Source: Oscillospiraceae bacterium (GTDB taxonomy: Bacteria > Bacillota_A > Clostridia > Oscillospirales > Ruminococcaceae). From it: DNA of 6,351 nucleotides. A model generated the notes under the pieces. That model had not been told where the DNA came from. It made no database searches and saw only the letters and a list, made by a program, of their open reading frames with translations. A program made the translations under genes and the position numbers. The DNA lies in NCBI GenBank assembly GCA_900766795.1, contig CAAFWX010000366.1, forward strand, positions 1 through 6,351, written 5' to 3'. This document shows positions 6,097 to 6,351 of this stretch, one piece after another (within the stretch, counting starts at the first letter, position 1; each line of letters starts with the position of its first letter).

Positions 6097-6351
6097 TCAG
6101 CAAATATCCGTAGCTGGGCTTTTGTGTACGCTCCCAGCAGCTTCCCGCGCTTGTTCCGCGCTATAATCATCAAAGAGCCGGTCAAGGGTGTAATTAAGGT
6201 CGGCTCTGTCCTGCTGGTCGGTCAGCCCCAGCTCATCAAGCGCCAGTAAGATATAGCCCTTTACTATGCTGTTGCACATACCGCTATTGATAATTTCGTT
6301 GTAATGCTCCGGGGGTTGCATTATCGCCGCCGCAAAGCGTTTAGCCGCTGC
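6097..6351 (-). CDS. Small hypothetical protein, probably 5'-truncated by the window edge
   Basis: Not recognised. The frame contains HYNEIINSGMCNSIVKGY followed by LALDELGLTDQQDRADLNY, and is acidic, helical and lacks a signal peptide or membrane segment. The ATG at 6319-6321 has no Shine-Dalgarno sequence, and the frame stays open for ten more codons to the window edge, reading AAAKRFAAAI before that Met, so the true start probably lies outside. From the internal ATG the product would be 74 residues. The tail after EQAREAA (SVHKSPATDIC) looks unlike the rest and overlaps another open frame, so a frameshift near the 3' end is possible. It is read in the same direction as the 74-residue ORF downstream. 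Confidence 0.5.
   Translation of the reverse strand, partial: AAAKRFAAAIMQPPEHYNEIINSGMCNSIVKGYILLALDELGLTDQQDRADLNYTLDRLFDDYSAEQAREAAGSVHKSPATDIC

Noticed and set aside
5858..6166. 102-codon plus-strand frame
   Set aside because: It overlaps the better-supported 74-residue minus ORF, has no ribosome binding site, and has a cysteine- and proline-rich composition unlike a real protein.

Overview
The window looks like a chromosomal segment from a Gram-positive anaerobe of the class Clostridia, probably near the Ruminococcaceae/Oscillospiraceae. The grounds are a ClpC-type (not ClpA-type) Clp ATPase, strong AGGTG/GGAGG ribosome binding sites, consensus sigma-A type promoters, and a Clostridia-style amidase-fold protein. 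This placement is inference from gene style, not a database match. Base composition changes along the window: the ClpC gene is visibly GC-rich, the EAL gene is intermediate, and the stretch after the tRNA is more AT-rich and patchy.

Layout. (1) 1-167 lies beyond the 3' end of clpC and carries an 87-base imperfect palindrome (10-96). Its non-Watson-Crick positions include four that are G-U pairs only in a plus-strand transcript. (2) 168-2531, minus strand: a full-length ClpC-like AAA+ unfoldase with two Clp_N repeats, two intact ATPase modules, a shortened middle domain and a ClpP-docking VGF loop. It has its own promoter (2634-2663) and a leader that can fold. (3) 2676-3215, minus strand: a small amidase-fold protein without a signal peptide, just upstream of clpC on the same strand. 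(4) 3216-3414: a divergent intergenic region with a strong plus-strand promoter and a possible short leader ORF. (5) 3415-5067, plus strand: a soluble protein with an N-terminal sensory-like region, a degenerate GGDEF domain and an apparently complete EAL domain, so a probable c-di-GMP phosphodiesterase, closed by a perfect 12-bp terminator (5081-5111). (6) 5190-5388: a stand-alone tRNA-Arg(ACG) gene with a consensus promoter, an A/T-rich upstream element and its own terminator. (7) 5389-6351: a gene-poor stretch with direct repeats, a 10-bp-arm inverted repeat and a minus-strand terminator, then two small minus-strand ORFs of unknown function separated by apparently decayed sequence. Its place directly 3' of a tRNA gene suggests the end of an integrated element or a relic of one, but no integrase is visible.

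Functionally the window is a set of independent units: protein quality control (ClpC with a ClpP encoded elsewhere), c-di-GMP breakdown, translation (tRNA-Arg), and probable accessory DNA at the tRNA. I see no single pathway joining them. I did not find a clearly new multi-gene system. The items most worth a second look are the RNA-like palindrome at the left end, the tRNA-adjacent repeat cluster, and the dead-GGDEF/live-EAL protein.
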